NCBI GenBank assembly: GCA_913058265.1
Contig: CAJXPQ010000002.1
Span: forward strand, 62,001-126,000
Source of the DNA: an uncultured Oligoflexia bacterium
GTDB taxonomy: Bacteria > Bdellovibrionota > Bacteriovoracia > Bacteriovoracales > Bacteriovoracaceae
DNA length: 64,000 nt
Reading direction: 5' to 3'
The notes beneath the pieces are model-generated. The model saw only the letters and a list, made by a program, of their open reading frames with translations. It was not told where the DNA came from and did not search any database. Of this stretch, positions 52,587 through 61,600 are shown piece by piece. The first letter of the stretch is position 1, and each line of letters begins with the position of its first letter. Made by a program: the position numbers and the translations under genes.

Positions 52587-55292
52587 TTGAATTTAGATAA
52601 CTTATTTGTTGAGATTGAAGAAAACCTAAGTGCATCATACCAAGTTTATGCGAAAAATAACTTGGATGAGGGCGAGGGGGTTCTCCGATCTGAGCAAGAA
52701 GCAAAAGCGATTTTAAAAACTTTTGAATACATAGCCCTTAAAGCTAGAGAGTTAATCGCAGACCATCCGGCACTAGAATATCTTTTTGAAAAACAATATG
52801 GAAAATTTAATTATGTGTTTTCTAGAGAACATATAGTCGATACTTGTTTCTTAGGTGACTATATTTTCTATGATAAGGAAGAGTTTCCTCTGCCAGATGA
52901 TATGGTGGTGACTGATGAGATCTTAGTGAATTATCAGGCATCATTTTATGATTGGGTTAAAGATAAAAAAAGTAAACATATTGATACACAAGACCTTGTA
53001 CTCAATCGAATTGACCTTGAAACAAAGCAGTCCAATCTTACTTGTAGTTGTCTCAAGTGCGTTGCTGATTATCGTGCAAAGATCAGAGACTATGCCTATG
53101 AATTACAAAAGAAATTAATAGATGATTCTTTATTACAACTTGAGGAATTAATTGTAGAAGAGAAAATTTCTTATATAAGTGATTATGTTTCTAAGCTTAA
53201 GAAACGAATGGAGCGTAATACGGCCCAAGTTCGTTTTAGACTCAAACGTGCATCTCTGAATAAATTAGATCAAGATGTAAAAAGTTACTTTAAAGCTTAT
53301 CTCGGATCTCAATCAGAGCTAGGTATTGTTTATAAGCAAAGACTTATAAGCTTTTTTACTGGAATCCTTACTGATCAAGGTAATAACGCTGACCTAATTA
53401 CTGACAATGAATATGAGCGATTCTTTACTCAGATTGGTATCGGAATTTGGAAAGCTCCTCACTCACTTCAGAGAGAATTTGAAAAGCTAGTGAAGTCTGT
53501 GTTGGCATTCAAGAGGAAAGATATCTCTGCGACTATTTTGAGAGATTATCTGGGACAATTCTGGATTCACTCAGAGGCTAGAAGAAAAACGAGAAAGATT
53601 ATATATCATATGGGGCCTACGAACTCTGGTAAAACATATAACGCTATTGAAGCTTTATCTAAAGCAGATAACGGATGTTACTTAGCACCTCTGAGATTAC
53701 TTGCTAGTGAGCTTTACGACACTTTAAATACCAAAGGTTGTAAGACCACCTTGCTTACTGGAGAAGAAGTTGTTGAGACTGCTGGGGCGACCCATTTTTC
53801 TTCAACAATTGAGATGGCCAAACTAAACCAAGAATTTGAATGTGTTGTTATCGATGAGATTCAAATGATCACCGACACGCAACGTGGTTGGGCGTGGACG
53901 AGAGCACTTGTTAACGTTAATGCTAATGAAGTTCACTTATGTGGAGATCATTCTGTTTTAGATCTTGTGAAAAAAATTTTAGAACTTACAGGGGATACTT
54001 TAGAAATTAATGAGTATGAGCGTAAGACAACACTAACAGTTATGGATCGCCCTATTAAACTTGTCGATCTTGAAAAAAATGATGCTCTTATAGTCTTTTC
54101 TAGAAGAAATGCTTTGAAATATAAACGAGACTTAGAGAATTTAAACTTTAAAGTTTCAATTGTTTATGGACGCTTAAGCCCTGAAGTAAGAAGAGAGCAG
54201 GCCAGAAAGTTTGATGAAGGTGAAACCGATATCATGGTTTCCACTGATGCAATTGCTATGGGAATGAATCTTCCAGTAAAAAGAATTGTTTTCTCAGCAG
54301 TAGCAAAATTCTGGGATAGTAAAGAATTTCCACTCTCAGACTCTGAGATTAAGCAGATTGCTGGTCGAGCAGGAAGATATAAGCTTTTCCCAGAGGGCTT
54401 TGTTACTACTCTTCAGAAAGTCGAGGACGGCGTCGAAACAGTTCGAACGGCAATAAATCATAAGTTAGAACAAAAAACATTGGCGATGGTCGGCCCCGAT
54501 TTAGATATTTTTAGATCTGTAAATATGGCACTTGAAGAAAGTAATTTGAAAACATTGAGCTTATCAGAATTCCTTCGTCTCTTTAATACAATGTCATTTG
54601 AGAAGCCATTTTACTGTGTTGACCTGAAGGAGATGATTGAGTTAGCTGAAACTGTCGAAGAAGCTGATTCTATGGATGTTCTTAGTGATTCTGAGATATT
54701 TGGTTTTGCATGTGCTCCAGTTAATCAAGGTTTATTAGAGCATGTCCAGTACTATGTATGGATTCTAAATCATTATGTTGGATCAAAGTCGATTCTTAAT
54801 GAAGATATTGATGCAGAATCGGACGATATTGATTACCTAGAGACTGCAATTAAATGTGTTGAACTTTATCAATGGCTTGCAAGGCATTTTGATAATAACA
54901 ATTTTATGTTTGAAGAAGATAAACTTCTCTATAATAAAACTAAGGCCATTGAAAGACTAAATGAATTATTATCTGCTAAAACAACGAAAAAGTGCTCTTC
55001 ATGTGGATGTAAGTTAGACGACGAATCCAAATTTAATATATGTGAGACTTGCTTTAGTCAAGGGAGATCAAGACGTCATCCTTCAAGAGGTGGACCTCGA
55101 GATCGTAAAGCTGGCGCTGGCGCTGGCTCTGGCTCTGGTGGAGGTGCAAACCGTAGAGGTGGATCTTCTGGTGGAAAAAAGAAGTTTAGCAAAAAGAAAG
55201 ATTCCAATCGAAGCAGTGAACCGAAACGGAGTTCGTCTTCAAAAAAATCTAAAAAGCCTAAAAATAAAGCAGCAGCTTTTCTTAAAGGCTAG
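52587..55292 (+). CDS. Suv3-type DExH RNA helicase
   Basis: The product has 901 residues. The helicase core matches mitochondrial Suv3 and its bacterial relatives: Walker A GPTNSGKT at 343-350, APLRLLASELYDTL, motif II DEIQ at 423-426, GRLSPEVRREQARKF, STDAIAMGMNLP and motif VI QIAGRAGRY near 590. A long helical N-terminal region (1-330) has a CSCLKC pair. C-terminal to the core are a Suv3-C-like segment, a four-Cys zinc ribbon (CSSCGC, CETC) and a Gly/Ser/Lys-rich disordered tail. In mitochondria Suv3 feeds an RNA degradosome. The start is TTG with a weak site, 7 bases after the aminopeptidase gene. Confidence 0.9.
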   Translation: MNLDNLFVEIEENLSASYQVYAKNNLDEGEGVLRSEQEAKAILKTFEYIALKARELIADHPALEYLFEKQYGKFNYVFSREHIVDTCFLGDYIFYDKEEFPLPDDMVVTDEILVNYQASFYDWVKDKKSKHIDTQDLVLNRIDLETKQSNLTCSCLKCVADYRAKIRDYAYELQKKLIDDSLLQLEELIVEEKISYISDYVSKLKKRMERNTAQVRFRLKRASLNKLDQDVKSYFKAYLGSQSELGIVYKQRLISFFTGILTDQGNNADLITDNEYERFFTQIGIGIWKAPHSLQREFEKLVKSVLAFKRKDISATILRDYLGQFWIHSEARRKTRKIIYHMGPTNSGKTYNAIEALSKADNGCYLAPLRLLASELYDTLNTKGCKTTLLTGEEVVETAGATHFSSTIEMAKLNQEFECVVIDEIQMITDTQRGWAWTRALVNVNANEVHLCGDHSVLDLVKKILELTGDTLEINEYERKTTLTVMDRPIKLVDLEKNDALIVFSRRNALKYKRDLENLNFKVSIVYGRLSPEVRREQARKFDEGETDIMVSTDAIAMGMNLPVKRIVFSAVAKFWDSKEFPLSDSEIKQIAGRAGRYKLFPEGFVTTLQKVEDGVETVRTAINHKLEQKTLAMVGPDLDIFRSVNMALEESNLKTLSLSEFLRLFNTMSFEKPFYCVDLKEMIELAETVEEADSMDVLSDSEIFGFACAPVNQGLLEHVQYYVWILNHYVGSKSILNEDIDAESDDIDYLETAIKCVELYQWLARHFDNNNFMFEEDKLLYNKTKAIERLNELLSAKTTKKCSSCGCKLDDESKFNICETCFSQGRSRRHPSRGGPRDRKAGAGAGSGSGGGANRRGGSSGGKKKFSKKKDSNRSSEPKRSSSSKKSKKPKNKAAAFLKG

Positions 55293-56824
55293 CTTCTTAC
55301 CATATATTTAGCACTACAGTATCTTGCCTTTAAAAACTGCATACTAAACTTTAATTCACCATCTCGTAGTGCGTTTATAAACTTCATGACTTTATCAGTA
55401 TATTTCTTCGGCTTTATCCACCCTTGAACTGAAGAGTAATAGAGTGCACCACCAGCACCAACGGCTATTAGAAGTGGTCTTGCCATAGGTACTCCGGCTA
55501 TTTCAAGTCCAACACCTGTAACGGCAAAAAATGACAACAATGTTGCCCTTGACCGTGACCAATTTTCTATTTTTACTAGAGATGCATGTGAGCCCTCATG
55601 AATAGTATAACTCTTAAATTTACCCGTTTTATCTAGCACTTTTCGAATTTCTTCTTTAAGTGCTTGGGGATTTTCAACTTGGATCTTTCCTACCTTTAAT
55701 GCATCTTGTAGCTCTTCAATCTTTTGATACTTACGTACTTGAATGGCAATGTCTCCTGGACCTTGGGCAATCATTCCCATAACTGAGCCCATAAGAATAT
55801 CACCAGTCAGACCCATTATCGTTGAGGTACCACCGATACCAGCAACAGCTTGAGGTATCTTAATTGCGGTTGCTGTGAAGGCAACCTCAGTAACCCACCA
55901 TTTAAAATACTCTTCAGCAGACTTAAGTCTTGATAAAATTTTTGTAAACTTACCAGCTTGTTTCTTCTGAGCCATTTTAGTTTCAGCTATGGCCATAGGC
56001 TCAAAGAGTGTTGGGTTTTTTTCATAAAGGGATGGATATTTTTCGCGAAAGAATTCTTTGTTTCTACTTAACGACTCTGTAAAGGTTTCAGGATTCATCT
56101 TAAAAGATGCTCTTACTTTTTTTGCGAAGTAATTATCTGATTCAAGTAACCATGTTGCCCATTTTCCACTGGTTAGAAAAGACCCATAAGAGTTACTATA
56201 GTAAGTAATTGCACCTGAAGCTAAACCTGGCCACAATGCAACTGAGGCTGACATCGAAGCAGATAGGCCTTCCATATAGTAAAGTCCTGCAAACGTACCG
56301 GCCATAGTAGATGAGAATCTTATTAGGGTCCAGAACTTTCTTCCATCAAGGAGTGATGCAGGATACCTTTTGAACTTTTTATTTTTTTTAATTTTAGAAG
56401 TATAATCAGCAAAATCAGGAACCTGATTATAATGTACTTTCTTGTCCTGAAGTTTAAACTGAGTAAGAAAATTATCTAGATCTCTTGAGCCTTTTAAAGT
56501 ACTCGTTTCATTACTTACAGCGATGACTTCAGTCTTAAAATTAGGATCGAGTCTTTTATCATCATCAAGTATTTCTTTAATATGTCTAAGTCTAGCTTTG
56601 GACTTTTCAGACCCATCGTATTCGCCAAAAAATATTTCAATAGCGACGGCTTTGTTTGGATCTGGATTTTCTTCGTACTGAGGAACCATATGGAGGTAGC
56701 CAATATCATTATGCAGATCTGCGCCAGGTTTTAAAAATTTATTTAAATCTAGGTACTGGGACCTGTCGGCCAGAGCAGTAAAACTGAAAAATAAGATGTA
56801 AGCTACTGATAATATATACTTCAT
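55289..56824 (-). CDS. Exported/membrane protein, family not recognised
   Basis: The product has 511 residues with a signal peptide (MKYILSVAYILFFSFTALAD). An alpha/beta N-terminal region (about 25-165) contains a VAIEIFFGEYDGS strand and a charged KIKKNKKFKRYP segment. Several hydrophobic stretches follow (SSTMAGTFAGLYYMEGLS, SVALWPGLASGAITYY, ATLLSFFAVTGVGLEIAGVP, PLLIAVGAGGALYY), suggesting two or three membrane hairpins. The central part is helical. AGGAG precedes the start. Its 3' end overlaps the Suv3-type gene by 4 bases in a tail-to-tail layout. No function is proposed. Confidence 0.75.
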   Translation of the reverse strand: MKYILSVAYILFFSFTALADRSQYLDLNKFLKPGADLHNDIGYLHMVPQYEENPDPNKAVAIEIFFGEYDGSEKSKARLRHIKEILDDDKRLDPNFKTEVIAVSNETSTLKGSRDLDNFLTQFKLQDKKVHYNQVPDFADYTSKIKKNKKFKRYPASLLDGRKFWTLIRFSSTMAGTFAGLYYMEGLSASMSASVALWPGLASGAITYYSNSYGSFLTSGKWATWLLESDNYFAKKVRASFKMNPETFTESLSRNKEFFREKYPSLYEKNPTLFEPMAIAETKMAQKKQAGKFTKILSRLKSAEEYFKWWVTEVAFTATAIKIPQAVAGIGGTSTIMGLTGDILMGSVMGMIAQGPGDIAIQVRKYQKIEELQDALKVGKIQVENPQALKEEIRKVLDKTGKFKSYTIHEGSHASLVKIENWSRSRATLLSFFAVTGVGLEIAGVPMARPLLIAVGAGGALYYSSVQGWIKPKKYTDKVMKFINALRDGELKFSMQFLKARYCSAKYMVRS

Positions 56825-56922
56825 TCGTGAATTCTCCTCTCTGTATTATCGGATTAAACTGGTGGAACTTTACTTATAAATGGTTGTCGTTAAAGAATAA
56901 AAAGCTTATATATTAGGGACTT

Positions 56923-57738
56923 ATGAAGCTATCAGAGTTAACAAACGAAATTGTATTTGAAGGGAGTCTAGACTCTAAGCTTATCCAGTTTGGTAAGGTC
57001 GACTTTGATGAGTTCAATCCTATTAGTATCCCAAAACTACCTCAAAGAAATGCAAGCATAAAATTTTCAGAGAAAAGTTTGAGATTTCCTCGTGGACACT
57101 TTCATGAAGATGAAAAGAAGGCGATTGCACTCCATAGTTTTGCAAACCATGAGTTACTTGCTATTGAAATGATGGCAGCTGCTTTAAGCCTTTATCCTCA
57201 TCATACAGATGAATTAAGAAGATTTAAACTTGGAGTTATTAGTTCTCTTAAAGATGAGCAAAAGCATTTTCGACTCTATGTTAAACAATTAAATAAGTTA
57301 GGCTATGAGTTTGGTGACTTTCCACTTAATGATTTCTTTTGGAGTCAAATGGATAGCTTAAAGACACCCTCGCAATACTTAGCAGTAATGGCGCTTACAT
57401 TTGAAGCGGCAAATTTGGACTTTGCTCATTTCTATAAACATATATTTTTAGAGCTAGGCGAGACTGAAATAGCGAATGTGTTAGATATTGTTCTTGAGGA
57501 TGAAATTAGTCATGTTAATCTTGGAGTGACTTATCTTAATAAGTGGCGGGCAGACAAATCTTTGTGGGATTATTATCAAATGAGTTTACCTTGGCCACTT
57601 ACTCCTGCTAGATCAAAGGGAAAGCATTTTATTGAACATGTTCGATTAAAAGCAAGAATGGATACAGAGTTTATTCAAAAACTTAAAAACTATGATGATG
57701 ACTTTAGCATTACTAAAAGAAAAGAATGGAAGAAGTAG
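56923..57738 (+). CDS. DUF455 ferritin-like di-iron protein
   Basis: The 271-residue protein is a four-helix ferritin-like bundle with a complete di-iron ligand set: Glu77 (HE in SFANHELLAIEMM), Glu112 with His115 (DEQKH), Glu161 (LTFEAANLDF) and Glu194 with His197 (DEISH). This is the E-ExxH-E-ExxH pattern of DUF455, which groups with MiaE-like oxygenases. An oxidative reaction on an unknown substrate is likely. The stop codon lies 10 bases inside the next gene, an ATP-grasp-like protein, so the two are translationally coupled. Confidence 0.88.
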   Translation: MKLSELTNEIVFEGSLDSKLIQFGKVDFDEFNPISIPKLPQRNASIKFSEKSLRFPRGHFHEDEKKAIALHSFANHELLAIEMMAAALSLYPHHTDELRRFKLGVISSLKDEQKHFRLYVKQLNKLGYEFGDFPLNDFFWSQMDSLKTPSQYLAVMALTFEAANLDFAHFYKHIFLELGETEIANVLDIVLEDEISHVNLGVTYLNKWRADKSLWDYYQMSLPWPLTPARSKGKHFIEHVRLKARMDTEFIQKLKNYDDDFSITKRKEWKK

Positions 57739-58727
57739 CATATTTATTTAATGGTGATTTTGAGAAAGTTTTATTTTCTAAAAAACAGAAAATAATGGCA
57801 TCTTCTAAAGAGACTCAAGAGTTTGAGTCATTTATTGCTTACCTTGACCCACACAAACATATTTTTACAACAAAAAAAGAATCGATTTCATTTTTAGAAA
57901 ACTTTTCATTGATAACAGGAGAGTCTTATCTTACCTGTAACAAAGCAAAGGAAATCATTCCATGGTGTAGTGACTATGGAAACGTAGAGACTTTACTTTT
58001 TTTACAAGACAAAGTTCAGACTATAAAATTTTTAAAAGAAAACAAGCTGATTGAGCATCATGCAGAAATTCTGTCTCCTGGTGATGTGTTGAAAGAAGAT
58101 TTTCTTTACAAGGACCCCTATTCACTCAGTGGTATGGGACACTATAGCTATCCTTTGCATGAAAAACGTATCCAAAAATTATTACGTATAAATAATCCAA
58201 TTATTGAAGAAGAACTATTAAATCGAACTGAAGATTTCTCGCATTTAATTGATCATAATAAAGTTGTTTGTAAGTATATTAATTATGTCGATGATTATTT
58301 TCAATATAAAGGCACTTATATCACTGATGATTTTGAATGGGAGAGTAGTCTTGATGAAAGAATGAAGTCGGCACTAGCTTTAATTTTAAATTATACAAGT
58401 AAGCATAGTGGACCAATGTCGATTGATGGATTTTTATTTGAAAAAGATGGCATTAAAAGTATTCATCCATGTTGTGAAATTAATGCACGAAAAACGATGG
58501 GATACTTTGCTTACCATTTTAAAGAGAGATATTATCCCGACTTTAAGCACTTTAAGATTCTTTTACACCGAAATTCGAGGCAAATTAATTCCTATGAATA
58601 TTTTAAAGATAAAAACGTTAATCTTTTATCTCCATTAGATAATCGCTTCTATGTATTTTCTTTAGCGGTTAAATCAAGTGAAGAAATGAAAAATATGGAA
58701 TATGAACTATTTTCGACTTTCTTTTAG
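57726..58727 (+). CDS. ATP-grasp-like ligase
   Basis: The product has 333 residues. ATP-grasp features are visible: a flexible lysine-glycine loop Y-K129-D-P-Y-S-L-S-G-M-G, an acidic adenine-side strand NPIIEEELL (159-165), and the metal/phosphate segment SIDGFLFEKDG followed by C-E251-I-N253-A-R255-K-T-M-G. The first 90 residues are a Rossmann-like preATP-grasp region. It overlaps the DUF455 gene by 13 bases and should act on the same compound. Such enzymes join a carboxylate to an amine using ATP. The substrate is unknown. The 3' end overlaps the convergent aldolase gene by 21 bases. Confidence 0.75.
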   Translation: MEEVAYLFNGDFEKVLFSKKQKIMASSKETQEFESFIAYLDPHKHIFTTKKESISFLENFSLITGESYLTCNKAKEIIPWCSDYGNVETLLFLQDKVQTIKFLKENKLIEHHAEILSPGDVLKEDFLYKDPYSLSGMGHYSYPLHEKRIQKLLRINNPIIEEELLNRTEDFSHLIDHNKVVCKYINYVDDYFQYKGTYITDDFEWESSLDERMKSALALILNYTSKHSGPMSIDGFLFEKDGIKSIHPCCEINARKTMGYFAYHFKERYYPDFKHFKILLHRNSRQINSYEYFKDKNVNLLSPLDNRFYVFSLAVKSSEEMKNMEYELFSTFF

Positions 58728-59324
58728 AGTTTCGAGTATAATACGGCCGGCTTCCTCGGCAGTTGCTCCATATGAGATAACTCCATCTTGATGCCCGGCC
58801 ATTACAAATATCCCTGACTGCTTTGACCCAATACAGACTTTTGCTTCTTCTGCCATCTCGTGTGTTCCATAATCAACAGATTCAGAAGTTCTCTCAAATT
58901 TATTATCTAACATATATTGCCAGAGTGATTCACTATGTATGTGAAAAATATATTTAATCTGCGGACAGCTTGAATAGATTGCAAAGTGAGTTAGAGACTC
59001 GCTTGAAGGGGCGATTGGGCCCAGCGCATCTAATGACATTTTCTCCAGGTTACATTTAGTGATTTTTGTATACTGAGTTCCGTCTAAGTTTGGATGCTTA
59101 CCCGTTTGAGTGCCGGTAATAATAAATTCATTGTCCCCACTAACAACTCTTCTTGATAAATTACCAAAACCAACCTTTTCTGTCGGGTACTCACCAATTA
59201 GGTTCATCTTAAAAAGAATTACGCGCCACTTCTCAACATCAATATAGAGCTTCTCGTCTAGAGCACTAGACTTTTTTAAGTTAAATTTGAACTTGATAAC
59301 ACCTTCACTTGGGATATCTGCCAT
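58707..59324 (-). CDS. Class II aldolase/adducin-family protein
   Basis: The 205-residue protein has the fold of zinc-dependent class II aldolases. GNLS at 54-57 and PSSES at 106-110 are the phosphate-side loops, and His128 and His130 (HIHS) with the later His178 (GHQDG) give three metal ligands. An acidic residue (about Glu109) can act as base. Family members process sugar phosphates or methylthioribulose phosphate. It is convergent with the ATP-grasp-like gene and divergent from the stalk protein. Confidence 0.88.
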   Translation of the reverse strand: MADIPSEGVIKFKFNLKKSSALDEKLYIDVEKWRVILFKMNLIGEYPTEKVGFGNLSRRVVSGDNEFIITGTQTGKHPNLDGTQYTKITKCNLEKMSLDALGPIAPSSESLTHFAIYSSCPQIKYIFHIHSESLWQYMLDNKFERTSESVDYGTHEMAEEAKVCIGSKQSGIFVMAGHQDGVISYGATAEEAGRIILETLKESRK

Positions 59325-59422
59325 AATAAATCCTTGAAATCTTTGAAAACAGTTTCGGAAAATGAAAAAGCTGTTTATAATATTATAGAGATTAACTTTA
59401 TTAATAACAAGTATCTAAAACT

Positions 59423-59435
59423 GGAGTAATTTATT
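59423..59435 (+). promoter_or_regulatory. Ribosome binding site and AUU start
   Basis: GGAG at 59423-59426, a 6-base spacer, then ATT at 59433-59435. An in-frame TAA at 59427 lies just before it, and no ATG, GTG or TTG occurs in this frame until 59754. The -10-like TATAAT at 59376-59381 lies about 45 bases upstream of the site. Confidence 0.6.
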
Positions 59436-60815
59436 TCTGATAAAGATGATGAATCAGATATTCTTGATGATGACCTAGGCCATGAGCAGAGTCTTGAAGA
59501 TAGTCTCGGACTAACTGAATCTACGGAATCATCTGATGATGTTGACCTAGAGGTATATGAGTCTACTGGAACTCTAAATGAAGGTGAACTAGACGAACTT
59601 GAATCCCTAGAGAATGATGAGCACTTAGATGTTGAGGCGGATATTAGCGAAGAGTTATTAGCTGATGAAGAGGAAGAATTCGAAGATGAATTTGATGAAG
59701 AACTTGATGCAGAAGATTCTCCAAAACAAAGTATTAAAGATAAAATAAATCTCATGATTTCTGATTTGAAAACTAAGATCGCTGGTCTTGGAAAAAAGAA
59801 GAAAACTACCAGTGATAAAGTAGTCGAAGAAAGTGAAGACGAAGAATATGAAGAATATGATGGTGATGAACTTGAAGACAGTCTTGAGACTGCTAATTCA
59901 AATGGTGAAGTCGTTTCAGAAAAACCAGAGAGTACACTAACTAAAGTTCTAAAAGAACGAGTCCCTGGATTAGCAAAAATACTTAAAGGTAAAGGATCAA
60001 AGGCTCCCAAAAGTCCAGACTTAGAAGAGCCTACAGAAGTTCAAGATGGTGATATAGAAATAGAGGGTACTAAGCCTAAAAGAAAATTTGAGATAAAAAT
60101 TATACATATAATCGTTGTCATTGGGTTAGCAGCAATATTAATTTTACCAGATGAAGAACCAGCAGTGACAGAAGAGGAACCTGATCCGACAACTAAAACG
60201 GCTACAGAAAACCCTCTAGATCTACCAGATAAAGAATCAGCGGAACAACCAGTGGAGCAACCAGTGGAGCAACCAGCGGAAGAACTAGTTGAGCAACCAG
60301 TTGAACAGCCAGTGGAGCAACCAGTGGAGCAACCAGCGGAAGAACTAGTTGAACAACCAGTTGAACTGCTAGTGGAGCAACCAGTCGAGCAACCAGCTCA
60401 AGAACCTGCGGAAGAACCAGTTGAAGACAGTGGTCTTGTTGAAAAAGAAATTCCAGTAGAAATGATTCAACCAGATATTTCAAGTGAGATGACGAAGAAG
60501 CTTTTATCAGAACTCGAAGTTAAGCTAAAAGAAGAAATCAAGGATCAGGAAGTATTGGCAGTGTCGAAACCTACATCAGCTCCTACGTATGAAGCAGCAG
60601 GAAAAAGTTTAGTTTACAATTGTATTGATAAGCATTGGGCTTGTGTGGATATAGATAGTTATACAAAATGTCGTGAAAACTATTCTTGGAATAAGTCTCA
60701 AAGTTTACCACTACAATGTTATCCATTTGCAGTACTTGATTCAAGCTATGACTGTGTAACAGTTCAGCAAGAAAAGATTGATACTATAGGTGATTCAAGC
60801 TTTTGTGGTAATTAG
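59433..60815 (+). CDS. Acidic single-pass protein with P-E-Q repeat stalk, AUU start
   Basis: The reading frame is open from 59433, 107 codons before its first ATG at 59754, and the upstream part has the same coding character. Of 460 residues, a very acidic cytosolic part (1-220) contains a Lys-rich patch (LGKKKKTTSDK). One membrane helix follows (about 222-239, IIHIIVVIGLAAILIL). An outside stalk of V-E-Q-P repeats and a coiled segment come next. The last 70 residues form a head with six Cys. This is a cell-surface or periplasm-spanning layout like TonB or gliding-type proteins; no family was recognised. Confidence 0.72.
   Translation: MSDKDDESDILDDDLGHEQSLEDSLGLTESTESSDDVDLEVYESTGTLNEGELDELESLENDEHLDVEADISEELLADEEEEFEDEFDEELDAEDSPKQSIKDKINLMISDLKTKIAGLGKKKKTTSDKVVEESEDEEYEEYDGDELEDSLETANSNGEVVSEKPESTLTKVLKERVPGLAKILKGKGSKAPKSPDLEEPTEVQDGDIEIEGTKPKRKFEIKIIHIIVVIGLAAILILPDEEPAVTEEEPDPTTKTATENPLDLPDKESAEQPVEQPVEQPAEELVEQPVEQPVEQPVEQPAEELVEQPVELLVEQPVEQPAQEPAEEPVEDSGLVEKEIPVEMIQPDISSEMTKKLLSELEVKLKEEIKDQEVLAVSKPTSAPTYEAAGKSLVYNCIDKHWACVDIDSYTKCRENYSWNKSQSLPLQCYPFAVLDSSYDCVTVQQEKIDTIGDSSFCGN
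60241..60423 (+). repeat. Three 60-bp tandem repeats encoding V-E-Q-P units
   Basis: Three head-to-tail units of exactly 60 bases start at 60241, 60301 and 60361. Units 1 and 2 differ at only a few positions and unit 3 is more diverged. Each unit encodes 20 residues of the type EQPVEQPVEQPAEELVEQPV. The similarity favours copy-number change. Confidence 0.93.
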
Positions 60816-60818
60816 AGC

Positions 60819-61487
60819 TTATGCAGCAGTTTGGTGTTGCTCTTCTTTAAATCTTTTTACAAAGTATTGAACTAATTCTGGATCAAACTGTGTTCCTGAA
60901 CCTTTAATAAGACTATGTAGTGCTACATCGAAGCTCAATCCTTTTTGATATATCCGACTTGATGTCATTGTATCAAAAGAATCAGCTATAAATAATATGC
61001 GAGAAAATAACGGTATCGATTCTCCACTTAAACCATTCGGGTAACCTTTGCCGTCAAATCTTTCATGGTGATGTTTTACAAACTCAGCTAAATCTTTAAG
61101 TTGATCAAAGTTTTTAAGAATTTGTGAGGAAAGAAGTGGATGTTTTCTAATGATGAAATACTCTTCCTCATTTAATCGGCTAGGTTTAGTTAAGATATAT
61201 TCAGGAATCTCTATTTTTCCAATATCATGATACATTGCTGTTAGTCTAAGTTTAGAAAGTTCAATTTGAGACAACCCAAGCTCTTCTCCGATCATTAAAG
61301 AAAAATCACAAACTCGCTGAGCATGTGCTAGTGAGTAGTTATCCTTAGAGTTAACAGCTTTAAGAATAGTAGATAAAGCAATTTCACTTGCTTGAGCAGA
61401 TTGAACCGATAAGTCTTCAATCTTCTTTTCCATCTGTACAATTGTATTTGACTGGGAAACTTCAGTATTACTATTTCTATTGCTCAT
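60819..61487 (-). CDS. HD-GYP cyclic-di-GMP phosphodiesterase
   Basis: The product has 222 residues: a short coiled N-terminus and then a complete HD-GYP domain. Metal and signature residues are visible: His55 (SLAHAQRV), the HD pair at 87-88 in YHDIGKIEIP, His116 (RKHPLLSS), His140 and His141 before E142, and the GYP triad at 148-150 in DGKGYPNGLSGESIP. There is no receiver or sensor domain, so activity may be set by partners. It would break down cyclic di-GMP, which controls motility in this type of cell. It is convergent with the stalk protein gene. Confidence 0.95.
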   Translation of the reverse strand: MSNRNSNTEVSQSNTIVQMEKKIEDLSVQSAQASEIALSTILKAVNSKDNYSLAHAQRVCDFSLMIGEELGLSQIELSKLRLTAMYHDIGKIEIPEYILTKPSRLNEEEYFIIRKHPLLSSQILKNFDQLKDLAEFVKHHHERFDGKGYPNGLSGESIPLFSRILFIADSFDTMTSSRIYQKGLSFDVALHSLIKGSGTQFDPELVQYFVKRFKEEQHQTAA

Positions 61488-61563
61488 TTATTTACCTCAT
61501 AGTTGATACAAATAGCTTCTCGGTTGTTTTAACTGAAAATAAAATGTAAAATAGATTGAATGT

Positions 61564-61577
61564 TTACATAGATGTAA
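61564..61577. promoter_or_regulatory. 14-bp dyad upstream of the PP2C-like gene
   Basis: TTACAT, AG and ATGTAA form an inverted repeat between the divergent HD-GYP gene and the PP2C-like gene. Placement suits an operator for one or both; no regulator is identified. Confidence 0.35.
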
Positions 61578-61600
61578 CGTACTGATTTTAGGAGTTTTTC

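Noticed and set aside
59375-60010. Long Ser-rich minus-strand open frame
   Set aside because: It mirrors the acidic, low-complexity coding region of the stalk protein on the + strand; poly-Ser is the antisense of Glu/Asp-rich codons, and it has no ribosome binding site.
60202-60483. Minus-strand open frame over the 60-bp repeats
   Set aside because: Leu/Val/Ala repeat text is only the antisense of the V-E-Q-P stalk repeats.
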